Shown: positions 19,597 to 29,471 of the stretch, piece after piece
Position numbering within the stretch: position 1 is the stretch's first letter
Layout of the letters: each line of letters starts with the position of its first letter
NCBI RefSeq assembly: GCF_004770265.1
Contig: NZ_RQGQ01000013.1
Location: 3,406 to 67,405, forward strand
Length of the DNA: 64,000 nucleotides
Source: Leptospira congkakensis
Lineage (GTDB): Bacteria; Spirochaetota; Leptospiria; Leptospirales; Leptospiraceae
Direction of reading: 5' to 3'
Notes under the pieces: model-generated
Databases searched by the model: none
The model's input: only the letters and a program-made list of their open reading frames with translations
Told to the model about the DNA's origin: nothing
Made by a program: the position numbers and the translations under genes

Positions 19597-20685
19597 ATGA
19601 AATTTAACCGAATCTATTTTTATCCTTTTTTCATTCTAATTAGCATCATCGTAGTAGATAAATTAATATGTATTCCTGATGTTCGAGAAAGTGGCCGTAG
19701 GAATTACAAAGCTGGTCAAAATATTTTACTCGGAATGCCTACCATCTGGGAAGAGAATAAAAAAATCCAAAGTAGTGGCAAAAAAGTAGCAGTTGTTACA
19801 GGAACATCACGTTCAGAACCTTTTCACGAATGGGCAGAAATTCCTGTAAACAAATCTACAATTAGTCAACCAGTGTATTTCGAAACTCGCACAGCAGTAA
19901 AGGCTTCAGAGTTTTTATTATATTATTTATTAATCAAATCAATGACCGATGCAGGTTTTAAACCTGATGTATTGTTCTTAGAGTTTTCTGATGAAATGTT
20001 GAACGAAAACAATATTTATACATACAAAACAAAATGGGCAGAGTTAATGTTACATGAAAATGAATTAATTGATATCTATGATTCAATGAATTCAGAAATG
20101 CAAAGAGATATATTAACACGTCTTTTGTTTTTAGGTTATAATTATCATTTCAAACCAGTGGGAGCAATAAAAAACCTTTTAACTGGAAATCGAATTACCA
20201 ATGACACATATTTTATTGGAATTTCGTCTTACATGAATGTTAAAAGACCATTCACACCAGACAAAATCGGATTCGAAACAGATCAATTTCCGCCTAACGA
20301 ATTCCAAGAAAGAATCATTGATTATGCGCAATCACGCAAAGAACATTTTTTAAGTCGTTTTCAAATTTCAGAAACAGAAACAAACTTCTTCAAAAAAATA
20401 GTCAATCACGCAGAAAAACACAATATTCCCATGGTAATTTGGGAACCACAAATTCATCCATATTACCAGGACATTCGGTATCAAATCACTAATGGTGGTA
20501 TTTTTAAAAGATACATAAGTCAATTTGTCGATCCAAATTCAAAAAATATCCGCTATATAAGTTTAAATGAAGGAAATACTAAATGTAAAACGTATGTAGA
20601 TTGTAGTCATGTTTCTCCGATTTGTGTTCCAGAAATTGCAGATAAGTTATTGCAAACTGCAAAGGAGATTCCAAACTACAAGTAA
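19597..20685 (+). CDS. DUF1574-family protein, partner of the MBOAT acyltransferase
   Basis: A single N-terminal membrane segment (residues 8-24) anchors a 335-residue extracytoplasmic domain. The AVVTGTSRSEPFHEW segment resembles the first block (GxSxS) of SGNH/AlgX/AlgJ-type hydrolase folds, and a late DCSHVSPICVPEIAD carries a D-x-x-H pair as in the last block of that fold. This supports an SGNH-like acyl-handling role, as inference. It is directly behind the MBOAT gene on one message. Some base usage is more A/T rich than its neighbours. Confidence 0.85.
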   Translation: MKFNRIYFYPFFILISIIVVDKLICIPDVRESGRRNYKAGQNILLGMPTIWEENKKIQSSGKKVAVVTGTSRSEPFHEWAEIPVNKSTISQPVYFETRTAVKASEFLLYYLLIKSMTDAGFKPDVLFLEFSDEMLNENNIYTYKTKWAELMLHENELIDIYDSMNSEMQRDILTRLLFLGYNYHFKPVGAIKNLLTGNRITNDTYFIGISSYMNVKRPFTPDKIGFETDQFPPNEFQERIIDYAQSRKEHFLSRFQISETETNFFKKIVNHAEKHNIPMVIWEPQIHPYYQDIRYQITNGGIFKRYISQFVDPNSKNIRYISLNEGNTKCKTYVDCSHVSPICVPEIADKLLQTAKEIPNYK

Positions 20686-20689
20686 CCAT

Positions 20690-21085
20690 ATGAAGTCAAA
20701 TATGAAAAAACTCAGATCCTGGAGGCAATTTTTCCTATTTAGCTTTATCTTGTTATTTTCTGCCAATTTTATGTACCAACGCATTGTTGACAATGAGGTC
20801 AATTGTGGACTGATTGGTTCTCCTGAAAGTGCTTGTCCCTATGCCTTTTTAGACCACGCCTTAGGTGTCAATCCAGGCCACGAACTTTCCGAAGATGGGG
20901 ATCATACAGACCATGTTTGTTTTTCTTGCCCATGTAATTTAATTGTATCTTGTTCTTGGGATCTATACCTCTCCCATATACTCATCCAACTCCATAAAGT
21001 TTATATCCACCAACCCGAACTTTTAATTCCAAAACTCGTTACAGTAAACACATTCTTCCGTCCACCAAAACATAACCTTACTTAG
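20690..21085 (+). CDS. Small Cys/His-rich exported or membrane protein upstream of the efflux set
   Basis: Family not recognised. The ATG at 20690, four bases after the DUF1574 stop, gives about 131 residues; another ATG lies four codons on. One hydrophobic segment (about residues 12-29) is followed by a region rich in metal-type ligands: NCGLIGSPESACPY, DHALGVNPGHE, DGDHTDHVCFSCPCNLIVSC. The tail ends in FFRPPKHN. Its place just before czcC suggests a periplasmic metal-sensing or metal-buffering part of the efflux system. The protein at 45330 has a similar layout. The in-frame extension to 20609 lies inside the DUF1574 gene and is rejected. Confidence 0.68.
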   Translation: MKSNMKKLRSWRQFFLFSFILLFSANFMYQRIVDNEVNCGLIGSPESACPYAFLDHALGVNPGHELSEDGDHTDHVCFSCPCNLIVSCSWDLYLSHILIQLHKVYIHQPELLIPKLVTVNTFFRPPKHNLT

Positions 21086-21125
21086 TTGATTCGCAATTGT
21101 ATTGCGCAAATACTCTGGAGGTTTT

Positions 21126-22457
21126 ATGAATTATTTTTTTAACCCCAAACAGTGGAATGTATTTCTATATTGTTTGGGATATATCAGTTTCCATGTTTTA
21201 CCTATTCATGCTGAAGCTAATGAATTTTCGATACAAAGTTGTCGGAATCAAAATTCGATAACGGAACTCAGTCGTTGTGTTGTCAGTAGACATCCTGACT
21301 ATCGGATGGAAGAAATCAAACTAAGGGAAATTTCAGGCAGGAAAAAAATTGCCTCTTACCATTTTCCTTCAAACCCAGTTTTTAATAGTTACGTTGCTAC
21401 ACGAAAAGGAGAATCTTCTGGGCCAGTATCTTTATCAGGACCAAATGCTGCGAATAACTTTCAAGTTATGGTCAACCAAGAGATTTTCACAAACGGCAAA
21501 CGTGAAATTGCAGTCCAAATTGCTGATGAAGAATTTAAAGCACAAGTTTTCCGTTTAGAGTCAGTAAAACGATCTTTAGAATTTGAAGCTGTCAAAAAAT
21601 TAACTAAATATCGTTATCTTTATTTGGAAAAAGAAAATAGTTTTAACAATTTAAGTCTTGTTAAAGATTTAAAAAGGATATCAAAAGCGAGAGTGAACGA
21701 AGGACTTTCACCGGGTATAGACGAAACCTTATCCGAATCGGAAGAAATTCGAATTTTCAAAATCTGGAACCAATCTCATCGATTGTATGAAAATGCAAGC
21801 TCCGAATTAGAAGTGTTACTTGGATTTCCTTTAGAAAAAGAAACAATCCAAACCCAAAATTGGATTTTGCCAAAAGATTTACCAAAAGAAAAAAATGAGT
21901 TAATCCAATTAGCAATGGAAACACGTCCAGAGCTTATGCTCTCAGAAAAAGAAATTGAATTAGCTTTACTACGCCAAAACGAAGTAAGACGACAAAAAAT
22001 TCCAAATGTCAGTTTAGGAGCTTTTGCTCAAAATGATGGTTTCAATGAAAAAGTAGTTGGAGGGATGGTCAGTTTCCCAATGACAATTTGGAGAGACTAT
22101 GAAGGAGAATCCATCATCGCTTCTGCAAAAATTGATAATTCCAAAGAACTAAAAGAATCTGTTTCTAGAAATATCAAACAAGAAGTTTTATTCGCACTAA
22201 CTAATTACCTAACTCTGTCAGAAGAAATGAAATTCTATGATACTCAAAAAATGGATCGTGCGGAATCAGATCTAAACAATCTCCAAGAAGCAATTCGATT
22301 TGGAAAAATTAAAATCATAGATGCAATCAACCAACAAAGAATCCTATTACAAACAAAACTCAACTACCTGAACACAAAAGCTGAATTTGAATTATCTCAA
22401 ATTGAACTCATTCGTGTTCTCGGATTACCTAGCGACTCATTAGGGATCAAACCATGA
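21126..22457 (+). CDS. czcC: TolC-family outer-membrane efflux protein (CzcC-like)
   Basis: This is the outer-membrane channel of a tripartite metal efflux pump. After a signal peptide, two long alpha-helical repeats typical of OEP/TolC are seen (for example the LRLEEIK-like RMEEIKLREISGRKK and later SVSRNIKQEVLFALTNYLTLSEE). The start used is the ATG at 21126 with GGAGG four bases upstream, rather than the TTG at 21102. The length is about 443 residues. The stop overlaps the adaptor gene by 4 bases. Confidence 0.9.
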   Translation: MNYFFNPKQWNVFLYCLGYISFHVLPIHAEANEFSIQSCRNQNSITELSRCVVSRHPDYRMEEIKLREISGRKKIASYHFPSNPVFNSYVATRKGESSGPVSLSGPNAANNFQVMVNQEIFTNGKREIAVQIADEEFKAQVFRLESVKRSLEFEAVKKLTKYRYLYLEKENSFNNLSLVKDLKRISKARVNEGLSPGIDETLSESEEIRIFKIWNQSHRLYENASSELEVLLGFPLEKETIQTQNWILPKDLPKEKNELIQLAMETRPELMLSEKEIELALLRQNEVRRQKIPNVSLGAFAQNDGFNEKVVGGMVSFPMTIWRDYEGESIIASAKIDNSKELKESVSRNIKQEVLFALTNYLTLSEEMKFYDTQKMDRAESDLNNLQEAIRFGKIKIIDAINQQRILLQTKLNYLNTKAEFELSQIELIRVLGLPSDSLGIKP

Positions 22458-23593
22458 AAAAACAAACACTTATCTTAATCGTATCCATTCTATTAATTTC
22501 TGCTTCTCTATACTTTTGGAAGTTTGGAAAAACAAACAATGATTTGGAATCCAAAAAAGAAACCAATGACATAGTAAAACTATCTTTAGAAAATCGAAAA
22601 AGTTTGGGGATCGAAACCGAAATCATTCAAACAGAATCCATCCAAACAAAAATAGAACTGATTGGAGAAACAGAAGCTGTACCCGATGCAATTATTGATG
22701 TACCAACAAGAATTTCAGGACGAATTACTTCTGTTTTTTTTGTTGAAGGGGATACCATTAAAAAAGGCCAAAAACTAGCTGCGATTGATTCACCAGAACT
22801 CGCAAAACTAAGATCAACTTATTTAGTAGCAAAATCAAAATTTACCGCAGCAGAACAAAATCTAATTCGAATTGAATCTTTGGTTAAAATGAATTTAGCC
22901 GCAAAACAAGAATACATTGATGCTGAATCAAATCTAAAAGTAGTGGAATCAGAAAAAAATGCTGCTGTAGAAAATCTGAGAGCCAATGGTCTATCTATTG
23001 ATAATTCTGCATCTGGTGTGTATACAGTGTTTGCACCTCGGTCAGGACTTGCTCTTTCTAGAAATGCCATTCCTGGTTCTATGGTTTTAGGAAACCAAAT
23101 CCTAACAACCATTGCAGAACTTTCTTCTCTTTGGTTCCAAGCCAAAATATTTGAAAACGATTTAAAATATCTTTCTGAAGGTGATTTCGGAAAAATTATT
23201 TTGAATGCTTATCCTGATTTAGAATTTGACGGCGTTTTAGAACATATCGGAGAAAAGGTGGATCCTGAATCTCGAACTGTTCATGCAAGAGTTGTTTTTA
23301 AAAATAAAAATCGCAAAGCAAAGATCGGACTATTTGGAAAAGCCATCCTCATGGTGAATCAAAGAAAGGGAATCCAAGTTTCAGAAGAAGCGGTTCAATC
23401 TTACCAAGATCGAAAATTTCTATTTATAGAATCCAAACCAAACGAGTTCCAGTGGGTAGAAGTTAAAATTGGAAATGTGAATGATGGAAACGTAGAAATT
23501 CTTTCGGGAATCACACCGGGAGAAAAAATCGTCACTAAATCTGCCTTCGAACTCAAAGCCATTTTATTCAAATCAACATTTGGTGGAGAATAA
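22454..23593 (+). CDS. czcB: RND efflux periplasmic adaptor (CzcB-like)
   Basis: This membrane-fusion protein joins the RND pump to the TolC channel. It has an N-terminal membrane/signal segment, then the lipoyl-like half motif RISGRITSVFFVEGDTIKKGQKLAAIDSPEL, a helical hairpin (residues 115-170), the second lipoyl half (VFAPRSGLALSRNAIPG) and beta-barrel and membrane-proximal domains ending VEILSGITPGEKIVTKSAFELK. There is no N-terminal His-rich metal-binding extension. It overlaps czcC by 4 bases and is 2 bases from czcA. Confidence 0.93.
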   Translation: MKKQTLILIVSILLISASLYFWKFGKTNNDLESKKETNDIVKLSLENRKSLGIETEIIQTESIQTKIELIGETEAVPDAIIDVPTRISGRITSVFFVEGDTIKKGQKLAAIDSPELAKLRSTYLVAKSKFTAAEQNLIRIESLVKMNLAAKQEYIDAESNLKVVESEKNAAVENLRANGLSIDNSASGVYTVFAPRSGLALSRNAIPGSMVLGNQILTTIAELSSLWFQAKIFENDLKYLSEGDFGKIILNAYPDLEFDGVLEHIGEKVDPESRTVHARVVFKNKNRKAKIGLFGKAILMVNQRKGIQVSEEAVQSYQDRKFLFIESKPNEFQWVEVKIGNVNDGNVEILSGITPGEKIVTKSAFELKAILFKSTFGGE

Positions 23594-23595
23594 AT

Positions 23596-26500
23596 ATGGA
23601 ATTTTTAACAAAAATTGTTCAGATCTCTTTACAGAATCGATTTTTAGTCATTGTTTTCACAATCTTACTTGTGTTTGGTGGAGTGTATTCATTAAATCAC
23701 TTAAAAGTAGATGCAGTCCCTGATATTACCAATGTTCAAGTACAAGTGATCACAACTTCCCCTTCTCTCTCGACTTTAGAAATCGAACAGTACATTACCT
23801 TACCAGTAGAAAGAGCCATCACTGGAATTCCAAACTTAATAGAAGTAAGGTCTGTTTCTCGATATGGATTTTCCCTTGTGACTGCAGTATTTGCAGATGG
23901 AACTGATTTATGGAAAAGTAGACAACTTGTCAGTGAAAGATTAACAGAAGCATCAGAAAACATTCCCGCCATTTTTGGAAAACCAGTCATTGGCCCTATC
24001 ACAACAGGTCTTGGAGAAGTATTTCAATTCACCTTAGAAAGCGAATTTCATACTCAAATGGAACTCACTACATATTTGAATTGGTACATCAATCCAACGC
24101 TCAAAACAGTTCCAGGAATTGTGGAAGTGAATAGTTTTGGAGGAAAAACAAAACAATACCAGGTCATTGTAGATCCCTTTAAAGCAGCTTCACTCGGAGT
24201 TTCTCTGAATCAAATTGTAACCGCAGTAGAATCAAATAATCTATCGATAGGAAGTGGATATATTGAGCGATCCGGTGAACAATTGATAGTTGGTAGTGAT
24301 GGTCTTTTAAAAGACACAACTGACTTCGAAAAAATCCAAGTAGGGAAAATGGGAGATGGGTTTCCTATATATTTAAGTAGTATCGCAAAAATTGTAGAAG
24401 GATCGAGATTACGAAAAGGAGCGGCCACTGCTACAGGAAAATCAGAAGTGGTAGGCGCCGTAACACTCATGTTACTTGGTGAAAATTCACTAGAGGTCAC
24501 CACAGCCGTAAAAGAAAAAATTACCCAGATAGAAAAAACTCTTCCCACAGGAATGAAAATCAAACCGTATTATGATCGTTCGATCATGGTGAAAAACACC
24601 TTAAACACGATCGTTTGGAATTTATCAGAAGGAGCCATTCTTGTCATCATCATACTGTTTCTGATGATTGGTGATTTCCGATCAGGTCTTGTCATTGCCT
24701 CTGTAATTCCACTTGCGATGTTGTTTGCTATTTCACTTATGTTTTTACGAGACCTTCCGGCAAACTTAATGTCTATGGGTGCGATTGATTTTGGACTCAT
24801 TGTGGATGGTGCAGTCATCCTGATTGAAAACTCACACAGACGATTGGGATTAAAACGAAAAGAATTAAAAAGAGACCTTACCGACAAAGAACAAAAAGAA
24901 ACCATCTTAAGTGCAACGATAGAAGTTCGAAAAGCAACAATCTTTGGAGAAATCATCATAGGAATTGTTTATATTCCGATTCTTACATTAAGCGGAACTG
25001 AAGGCAAAATGTTTATCCCAATGGCAACTACTGTTTTGTTTGCTTTACTTGGTGCATTCTTCTTAACACTCACACTCATACCGGTGCTTGCTTCGTATTT
25101 TTTAAAAGGAGGTCATATCGCCGAAGGAGAAACAAAGTTTTTTCAAAAAATCCACGAATGGTATACTCCAAAATTAGAATATTGTCTAAAGGAATCTAAA
25201 AAAGTCACTTATTCCAGTATTGGAGTTCTTGTTCTTTCGATCATATTATTCTTTCGATTGGGAGGAGAATTTTTACCAAAATTAGACGAAGGAAATCTCC
25301 TAATCGAAATTAGTCGGTATCCATCCACAACTTTAACGGAAGCCTTACAATCATCTATGAAAATAGAAAAAGCCATTCTAAAGGAAATTCCAGAAATTAC
25401 AGAAGTAGTTTCGAGAACTGGATCACCAGAACTTGCCATTGAACCGATGGGTGTAGAAAAAACAGATATGTATATGGATATGAAACCAAGATCCGAATGG
25501 AAACTAAGTAAAGCGGAACTTGAACTCAAGTTACAGGAGATCATTGAAAGAGTTGCTCCACAAGTAGCTTACGGTTTGTCTCAACCCATTGAAATGCGTA
25601 ACAATGAAATTATGGCTGGGATCCGAGCCGATGTGGGAATCAAAATTTTTGGAGATGATTTATCAAAACTAAAATCTTTAGCAGAAGAAATTTCTAAAAA
25701 AATCAAAAACATTCCCGGTGTCGTTGACCTAAGGATCGAACAATTATATGGGTTAGAATACTTACGAATCAAACCTAACAGAGAAAAATTGGCAAGATAC
25801 GACCAATCAATCATCGATATAGGTCGTGTTACCGGATCTATTTCTTCAGGAGTTCCTTCCGGAATTGTTTATGAAGGAATGAAACGATTCGATATCGTTG
25901 TAAAAACAGATGTAGGTGGAAACCCAGAACAAATTAAAAACATACCAGTTAAGGTGGGAAAAAATAGTTTTGCTCCCTTACATGAGCTATCAGAAATTTA
26001 TATCGAAGATGGGCCTGTACAAATTTACCACCAAAACCAAAATCGTTACGCATTAGTACAATTCAACATTCGCGGAAGTGATATGGTGAGTACTGTAAAA
26101 TTAGTCCAATCAGTTTTAGAAAAAGAAATTAAGTTTCCGTCTGGTTATCATTATACAACTGGTGGTGAATTTGAAAAATTTGAATCCGCAACAAAAACTT
26201 TGTATATTGTTGTGCCGATCACTCTTCTCATTATTTTTCTAATCCTATACTTTGCATTTAACGAGATATCTGCGGCAATCATCATCTTTCTCAATGTTCC
26301 GTTTGCCATCACTGGTGGGATTTTTGCTCTTTATATTCGAAATTTGCCATTTAGTATTTCAGCGGGAGTGGGATTTATTGCTTTGTTTGGAATTGCCGTT
26401 TTGAATGGGCTTGTACTCATCAGTTTCATTCGGAGTTTGGAACAGGAAGGAAAAAGAAAAGAAGAGGCTGTGAAAGAAGCAGCGTTGTCAAGACTTCGTC

Positions 26501-26706
26501 CTGTACTCACCACAGCCCTTCTGGCATCCATTGGATTTATCCCTATGGCGATTAGTTCCTCACCGGGTGCCGAAGTCCAAAGACCTCTAGCTACCGTAGT
26601 GATTGGAGGATTGGTTTCAGCGAGTGCCCTGACGCTGTTTGTTCTTCCTCTCGTCTATTTAAAGTTTGCTGCAAAAAAGGCTTTCATACTATCAAAAGAT
26701 GCGTAG
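23596..26706 (+). CDS. czcA: RND heavy-metal efflux permease (CzcA/CusA family)
   Basis: This is the proton-driven pump that exports metal cations. The 1036 residues give twelve membrane segments and two large periplasmic loops. The HME-RND signature DFGLIVDGAVILIEN is present (about residues 396-410), with the Asp pair typical of the divalent-cation (CzcA) branch; CusA-type Cu/Ag pumps have a different pattern here, so Zn/Co/Cd/Ni is more likely. The 3' end overlaps the convergent dienelactone hydrolase gene by 52 bases. Confidence 0.95.
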   Translation: MEFLTKIVQISLQNRFLVIVFTILLVFGGVYSLNHLKVDAVPDITNVQVQVITTSPSLSTLEIEQYITLPVERAITGIPNLIEVRSVSRYGFSLVTAVFADGTDLWKSRQLVSERLTEASENIPAIFGKPVIGPITTGLGEVFQFTLESEFHTQMELTTYLNWYINPTLKTVPGIVEVNSFGGKTKQYQVIVDPFKAASLGVSLNQIVTAVESNNLSIGSGYIERSGEQLIVGSDGLLKDTTDFEKIQVGKMGDGFPIYLSSIAKIVEGSRLRKGAATATGKSEVVGAVTLMLLGENSLEVTTAVKEKITQIEKTLPTGMKIKPYYDRSIMVKNTLNTIVWNLSEGAILVIIILFLMIGDFRSGLVIASVIPLAMLFAISLMFLRDLPANLMSMGAIDFGLIVDGAVILIENSHRRLGLKRKELKRDLTDKEQKETILSATIEVRKATIFGEIIIGIVYIPILTLSGTEGKMFIPMATTVLFALLGAFFLTLTLIPVLASYFLKGGHIAEGETKFFQKIHEWYTPKLEYCLKESKKVTYSSIGVLVLSIILFFRLGGEFLPKLDEGNLLIEISRYPSTTLTEALQSSMKIEKAILKEIPEITEVVSRTGSPELAIEPMGVEKTDMYMDMKPRSEWKLSKAELELKLQEIIERVAPQVAYGLSQPIEMRNNEIMAGIRADVGIKIFGDDLSKLKSLAEEISKKIKNIPGVVDLRIEQLYGLEYLRIKPNREKLARYDQSIIDIGRVTGSISSGVPSGIVYEGMKRFDIVVKTDVGGNPEQIKNIPVKVGKNSFAPLHELSEIYIEDGPVQIYHQNQNRYALVQFNIRGSDMVSTVKLVQSVLEKEIKFPSGYHYTTGGEFEKFESATKTLYIVVPITLLIIFLILYFAFNEISAAIIIFLNVPFAITGGIFALYIRNLPFSISAGVGFIALFGIAVLNGLVLISFIRSLEQEGKRKEEAVKEAALSRLRPVLTTALLASIGFIPMAISSSPGAEVQRPLATVVIGGLVSASALTLFVLPLVYLKFAAKKAFILSKDA

Positions 26707-27461
26707 TCAGCTTTTTCATTATAAGCAAGGCCTGGAAGTCCACGATCTTCAGCTCCAGGTCTTGTAAATCCATGAACGGCTCCTGGGTGAGAGATAAAAG
26801 TAACAGGAGCTTTTGCATCAGTTACTGTTTTGATAAACGTATCTACTGCAGTTTTCGGAATAAAAGGATCATCAGCACCATGATGCACTAAAACTTTTGA
26901 TTTTATTTTCTTTGCACCAGAAGCTAAGTTTTTGCTACCAAGCATACCATGAAAAGAAACAACTCCTCCTTTTAAGTCAGAGCCATCTAATGCTAGTTCG
27001 ATGACTCCACCACCACCAAAACAATATCCAATGGCTCCAATTTTACTAGTATCCACATTTGGGTTTGCTTTTAGAATCTCGAGAGCCTTATAGATTTTTT
27101 TGAGCATTACTTTCGGTTCTCCGTTGGCAGCGGAAAGTTTGCCTGCTTCTACATGGTCTTTCGCAAGAATACCCTTTCCATAAAGATCCATCACAAAGGC
27201 AACATAACCTAAATCAGCCAGTTGTTTGGCTCTTTGTTTGGGATAATCGTTCACTCCCCACCATTCGTGAATCACGAGGACACCAGGACGTTTTCCTGAA
27301 ATGGAAGAATCAACGGCGAGAAATCCCTCATAGGTTTTCCCATCTAATTTGTATTCCAGTGGAGTTCCAGAAACGGAAGACTTTATAGGAAGTTGTGCAG
27401 TTGGCACACTCGCACACTTAACGGCAAAAACGAGTGCAAAAATAGAAATGAGTTGTTTCAT
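26655..27461 (-). CDS. Dienelactone hydrolase-family lipoprotein
   Basis: This is an alpha/beta hydrolase of the DLH family with the Cys-Asp-His triad: IGYCFGGGG carries the nucleophile, HHGADDPFIP the Asp and HPGAVHGFTRP the His. The N terminus has a lipoprotein signal (FALVFAVKCAS, lipobox VKC), so it is probably bound to a membrane facing the periplasm. The length of 268 residues is normal. The substrate is unknown; many such proteins act on small esters. Its last 52 bases run through the end of czcA on the opposite strand. Confidence 0.92.
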   Translation of the reverse strand: MKQLISIFALVFAVKCASVPTAQLPIKSSVSGTPLEYKLDGKTYEGFLAVDSSISGKRPGVLVIHEWWGVNDYPKQRAKQLADLGYVAFVMDLYGKGILAKDHVEAGKLSAANGEPKVMLKKIYKALEILKANPNVDTSKIGAIGYCFGGGGVIELALDGSDLKGGVVSFHGMLGSKNLASGAKKIKSKVLVHHGADDPFIPKTAVDTFIKTVTDAKAPVTFISHPGAVHGFTRPGAEDRGLPGLAYNEKADYASFDSMKAFFAANFK

Positions 27462-27643
27462 ACGTCTCCTGATCCGCCAAAAAAATCGGGCACTAATTTT
27501 TTCGGTAGAGATAGACTTTGAATTCTACTTGGGAATCGTAAAAAAAGAAACCTTAATTTCTACCAAATAGAGGAAGATTTGGAGTTATCTGAAAACAATA
27601 CCTTTGTTCGTTTTTGTTGACCTAATTCAGCTACAGAAAAGGA

Positions 27644-27655
27644 AACCGATCGGTT
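27644..27655. promoter_or_regulatory. 12-base perfect palindrome upstream of the acyl-CoA dehydrogenase
   Basis: AACCGATCGGTT stands 98 bases before the dehydrogenase start in an otherwise A/T-rich region. It has the shape of a TetR-type operator. No second copy was found nearby. Confidence 0.4.
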
Positions 27656-27752
27656 CACCATACATTTATTTTTTCCAAATTTTTTTGTTATACGATTTTT
27701 TTTAATCGCCTCACATTCCTAAAATTTATCTTCTAACTCAAAAGGAATTTTT

Positions 27753-29471
27753 ATGATCCAAAGTAACTACTTTCAAACCAACGAAGACCTAAAAGAACAT
27801 TTTTACGAATTAATTGATTGGAATGAAATTGTTCCTATTTATGAAAATAATTATTCTGATTCCAAACTTTATTCCGAAAACAATAACCCTAGGTTAGAAT
27901 ATGCACCATCTAATATCGATGAGGCGAAATTGTTTTATGACGAAATCCTAAAATCCTGCGGAGAAATCAGTGGGATGTATGTTTCCCAAGTTGCTGCAAC
28001 TGTGGATTCCAAAGGTCTAAAATTTGATAATGGAAACGTGATCCATCCACAAGAGATGGTGGATGTAATTAAAATGTATCATGATGCAGGACTTGGTCCT
28101 GTTGCTTTTAAAAGAAGATATGGTGGACTAGGTGCACCTAGCATTGTAAAGGCGATGATTGCAGAACTGATGTATAGGTCCGATAGTTCTATTACCATCG
28201 CGGTGGGAAGTATGGGCCTTGCCGCTATTTTGGAAGTCTGTGCCTCTGATGAGATGAAAGAAGAATGGATCCCAAAATTAATCTCAGGCAATTATACAGT
28301 CACCATGGGATTATCAGAACCAGATTTTGGATCTGATTTGCCAAACATTACCACTAAAGCAACAAAGAAAGATGATAAGTGGTATCTCAACGGAACCAAA
28401 AGATTTCAAACTGTAGCCTGTGGAGTGAATGGTATCCCGGGTATCACTCTCACGTTAGCAAGAACAGGAACCCAAGAAAGTGGAGCCAGAGGGCTTTCTT
28501 TTTTTATTGTTGAAAACAAAGATTATGCGGTGCAAGGAATCGAAAAAAAATTAGGAATCAAAGCTTCAGCCACTTGTGAAACTGTCTTCGAAAACAGTGA
28601 AGGTTATCTTGTTGGTAAAGAAGGATTTGGACTTGTAAAGTATGTAATGGGTATGTTAAACGGTGCCCGCCTGAGTGTTTCCTCCCAAGGTACAGGCATT
28701 GTCACTGCTGCGTACGAAGAAGCTCTTAAATACGCAAAAGAAAGAATCCAATTTGGAAAACCGATTTATGAAATTCCTGCTGTCCGTCGTATGTTGAATC
28801 GAATGGAACGCGAACTTGCGGGTATGCGCTGCCTTATGGTGGAAGCGGCCTTTTCTGTAGATAAATACTATTGGTATGAGGATGGGCGAACCGTTTCCCC
28901 GGAAGAATCCAAAATTGGAAAATTCTGGGAAAAAGTGGCAAACACACTCACACCAATATCCAAATACTACAATTCAGAAATGTGTAATGATTTAGTTTAT
29001 GATGGATTACAAGTATTAGGTGGTGCTGGGTATACAGAAGATTATGATCTTTCTAGACTCTATCGTGATGCAAGAATCACCAATATTTATGATGGAACCA
29101 CACAAATCCAAGTGAACGCAGCCATTGGTGGCATTACCTCTGGAATGAGCCCGACAGGAACTTTCCGTAGTTATCTAGATCATTTGGCAAAAGGATCAGA
29201 ATCCAATTCCAAACTCCTAGAGATCCGAACTCTATTCGAATCCATTGTTGATACATATAAATCCATCGAAAAACAAGAAACAAAAGAAGCCCATAGTTTT
29301 GAAGTGGTGGAATCGGCAGCAAGAGTTGTGGTAGGATACTTGATGGAAAGAGCCAAAAACAAATCCACTAGCAGAAAAGAACTACGTAGTACTTGGTGTA
29401 AAGGATTTCATTTGGATAGTTTGGCCATCCTATCTGCAAATCAAATCAGACTGAAACATTTGAAGGATTAA
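27753..29471 (+). CDS. Acyl-CoA dehydrogenase
   Basis: This FAD enzyme carries out the first step of fatty-acid or related acyl-CoA oxidation. The family signatures MGLSEPDFGSDLPNITTKA (FAD site) and QVLGGAGYTEDYDLSRLYRDARI are clear. At 572 residues it is longer than the 380-residue short/medium-chain enzymes, with an extra N-terminal segment and a C-terminal helical domain, as in the larger AidB/long-form enzymes. The conserved YEGT motif that carries the catalytic Glu in MCAD-type enzymes reads YDGT here (Asp447). Either Asp serves as base or the base is elsewhere. The ribosome site AAAGGAA is at good spacing. Confidence 0.92.
   Translation: MIQSNYFQTNEDLKEHFYELIDWNEIVPIYENNYSDSKLYSENNNPRLEYAPSNIDEAKLFYDEILKSCGEISGMYVSQVAATVDSKGLKFDNGNVIHPQEMVDVIKMYHDAGLGPVAFKRRYGGLGAPSIVKAMIAELMYRSDSSITIAVGSMGLAAILEVCASDEMKEEWIPKLISGNYTVTMGLSEPDFGSDLPNITTKATKKDDKWYLNGTKRFQTVACGVNGIPGITLTLARTGTQESGARGLSFFIVENKDYAVQGIEKKLGIKASATCETVFENSEGYLVGKEGFGLVKYVMGMLNGARLSVSSQGTGIVTAAYEEALKYAKERIQFGKPIYEIPAVRRMLNRMERELAGMRCLMVEAAFSVDKYYWYEDGRTVSPEESKIGKFWEKVANTLTPISKYYNSEMCNDLVYDGLQVLGGAGYTEDYDLSRLYRDARITNIYDGTTQIQVNAAIGGITSGMSPTGTFRSYLDHLAKGSESNSKLLEIRTLFESIVDTYKSIEKQETKEAHSFEVVESAARVVVGYLMERAKNKSTSRKELRSTWCKGFHLDSLAILSANQIRLKHLKD

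Noticed and set aside
20609..20689. N-terminal extension of the Cys/His-rich protein into the DUF1574 gene
   Set aside because: The segment is the out-of-frame reading of a real gene; the ATG at 20690 follows its stop directly.
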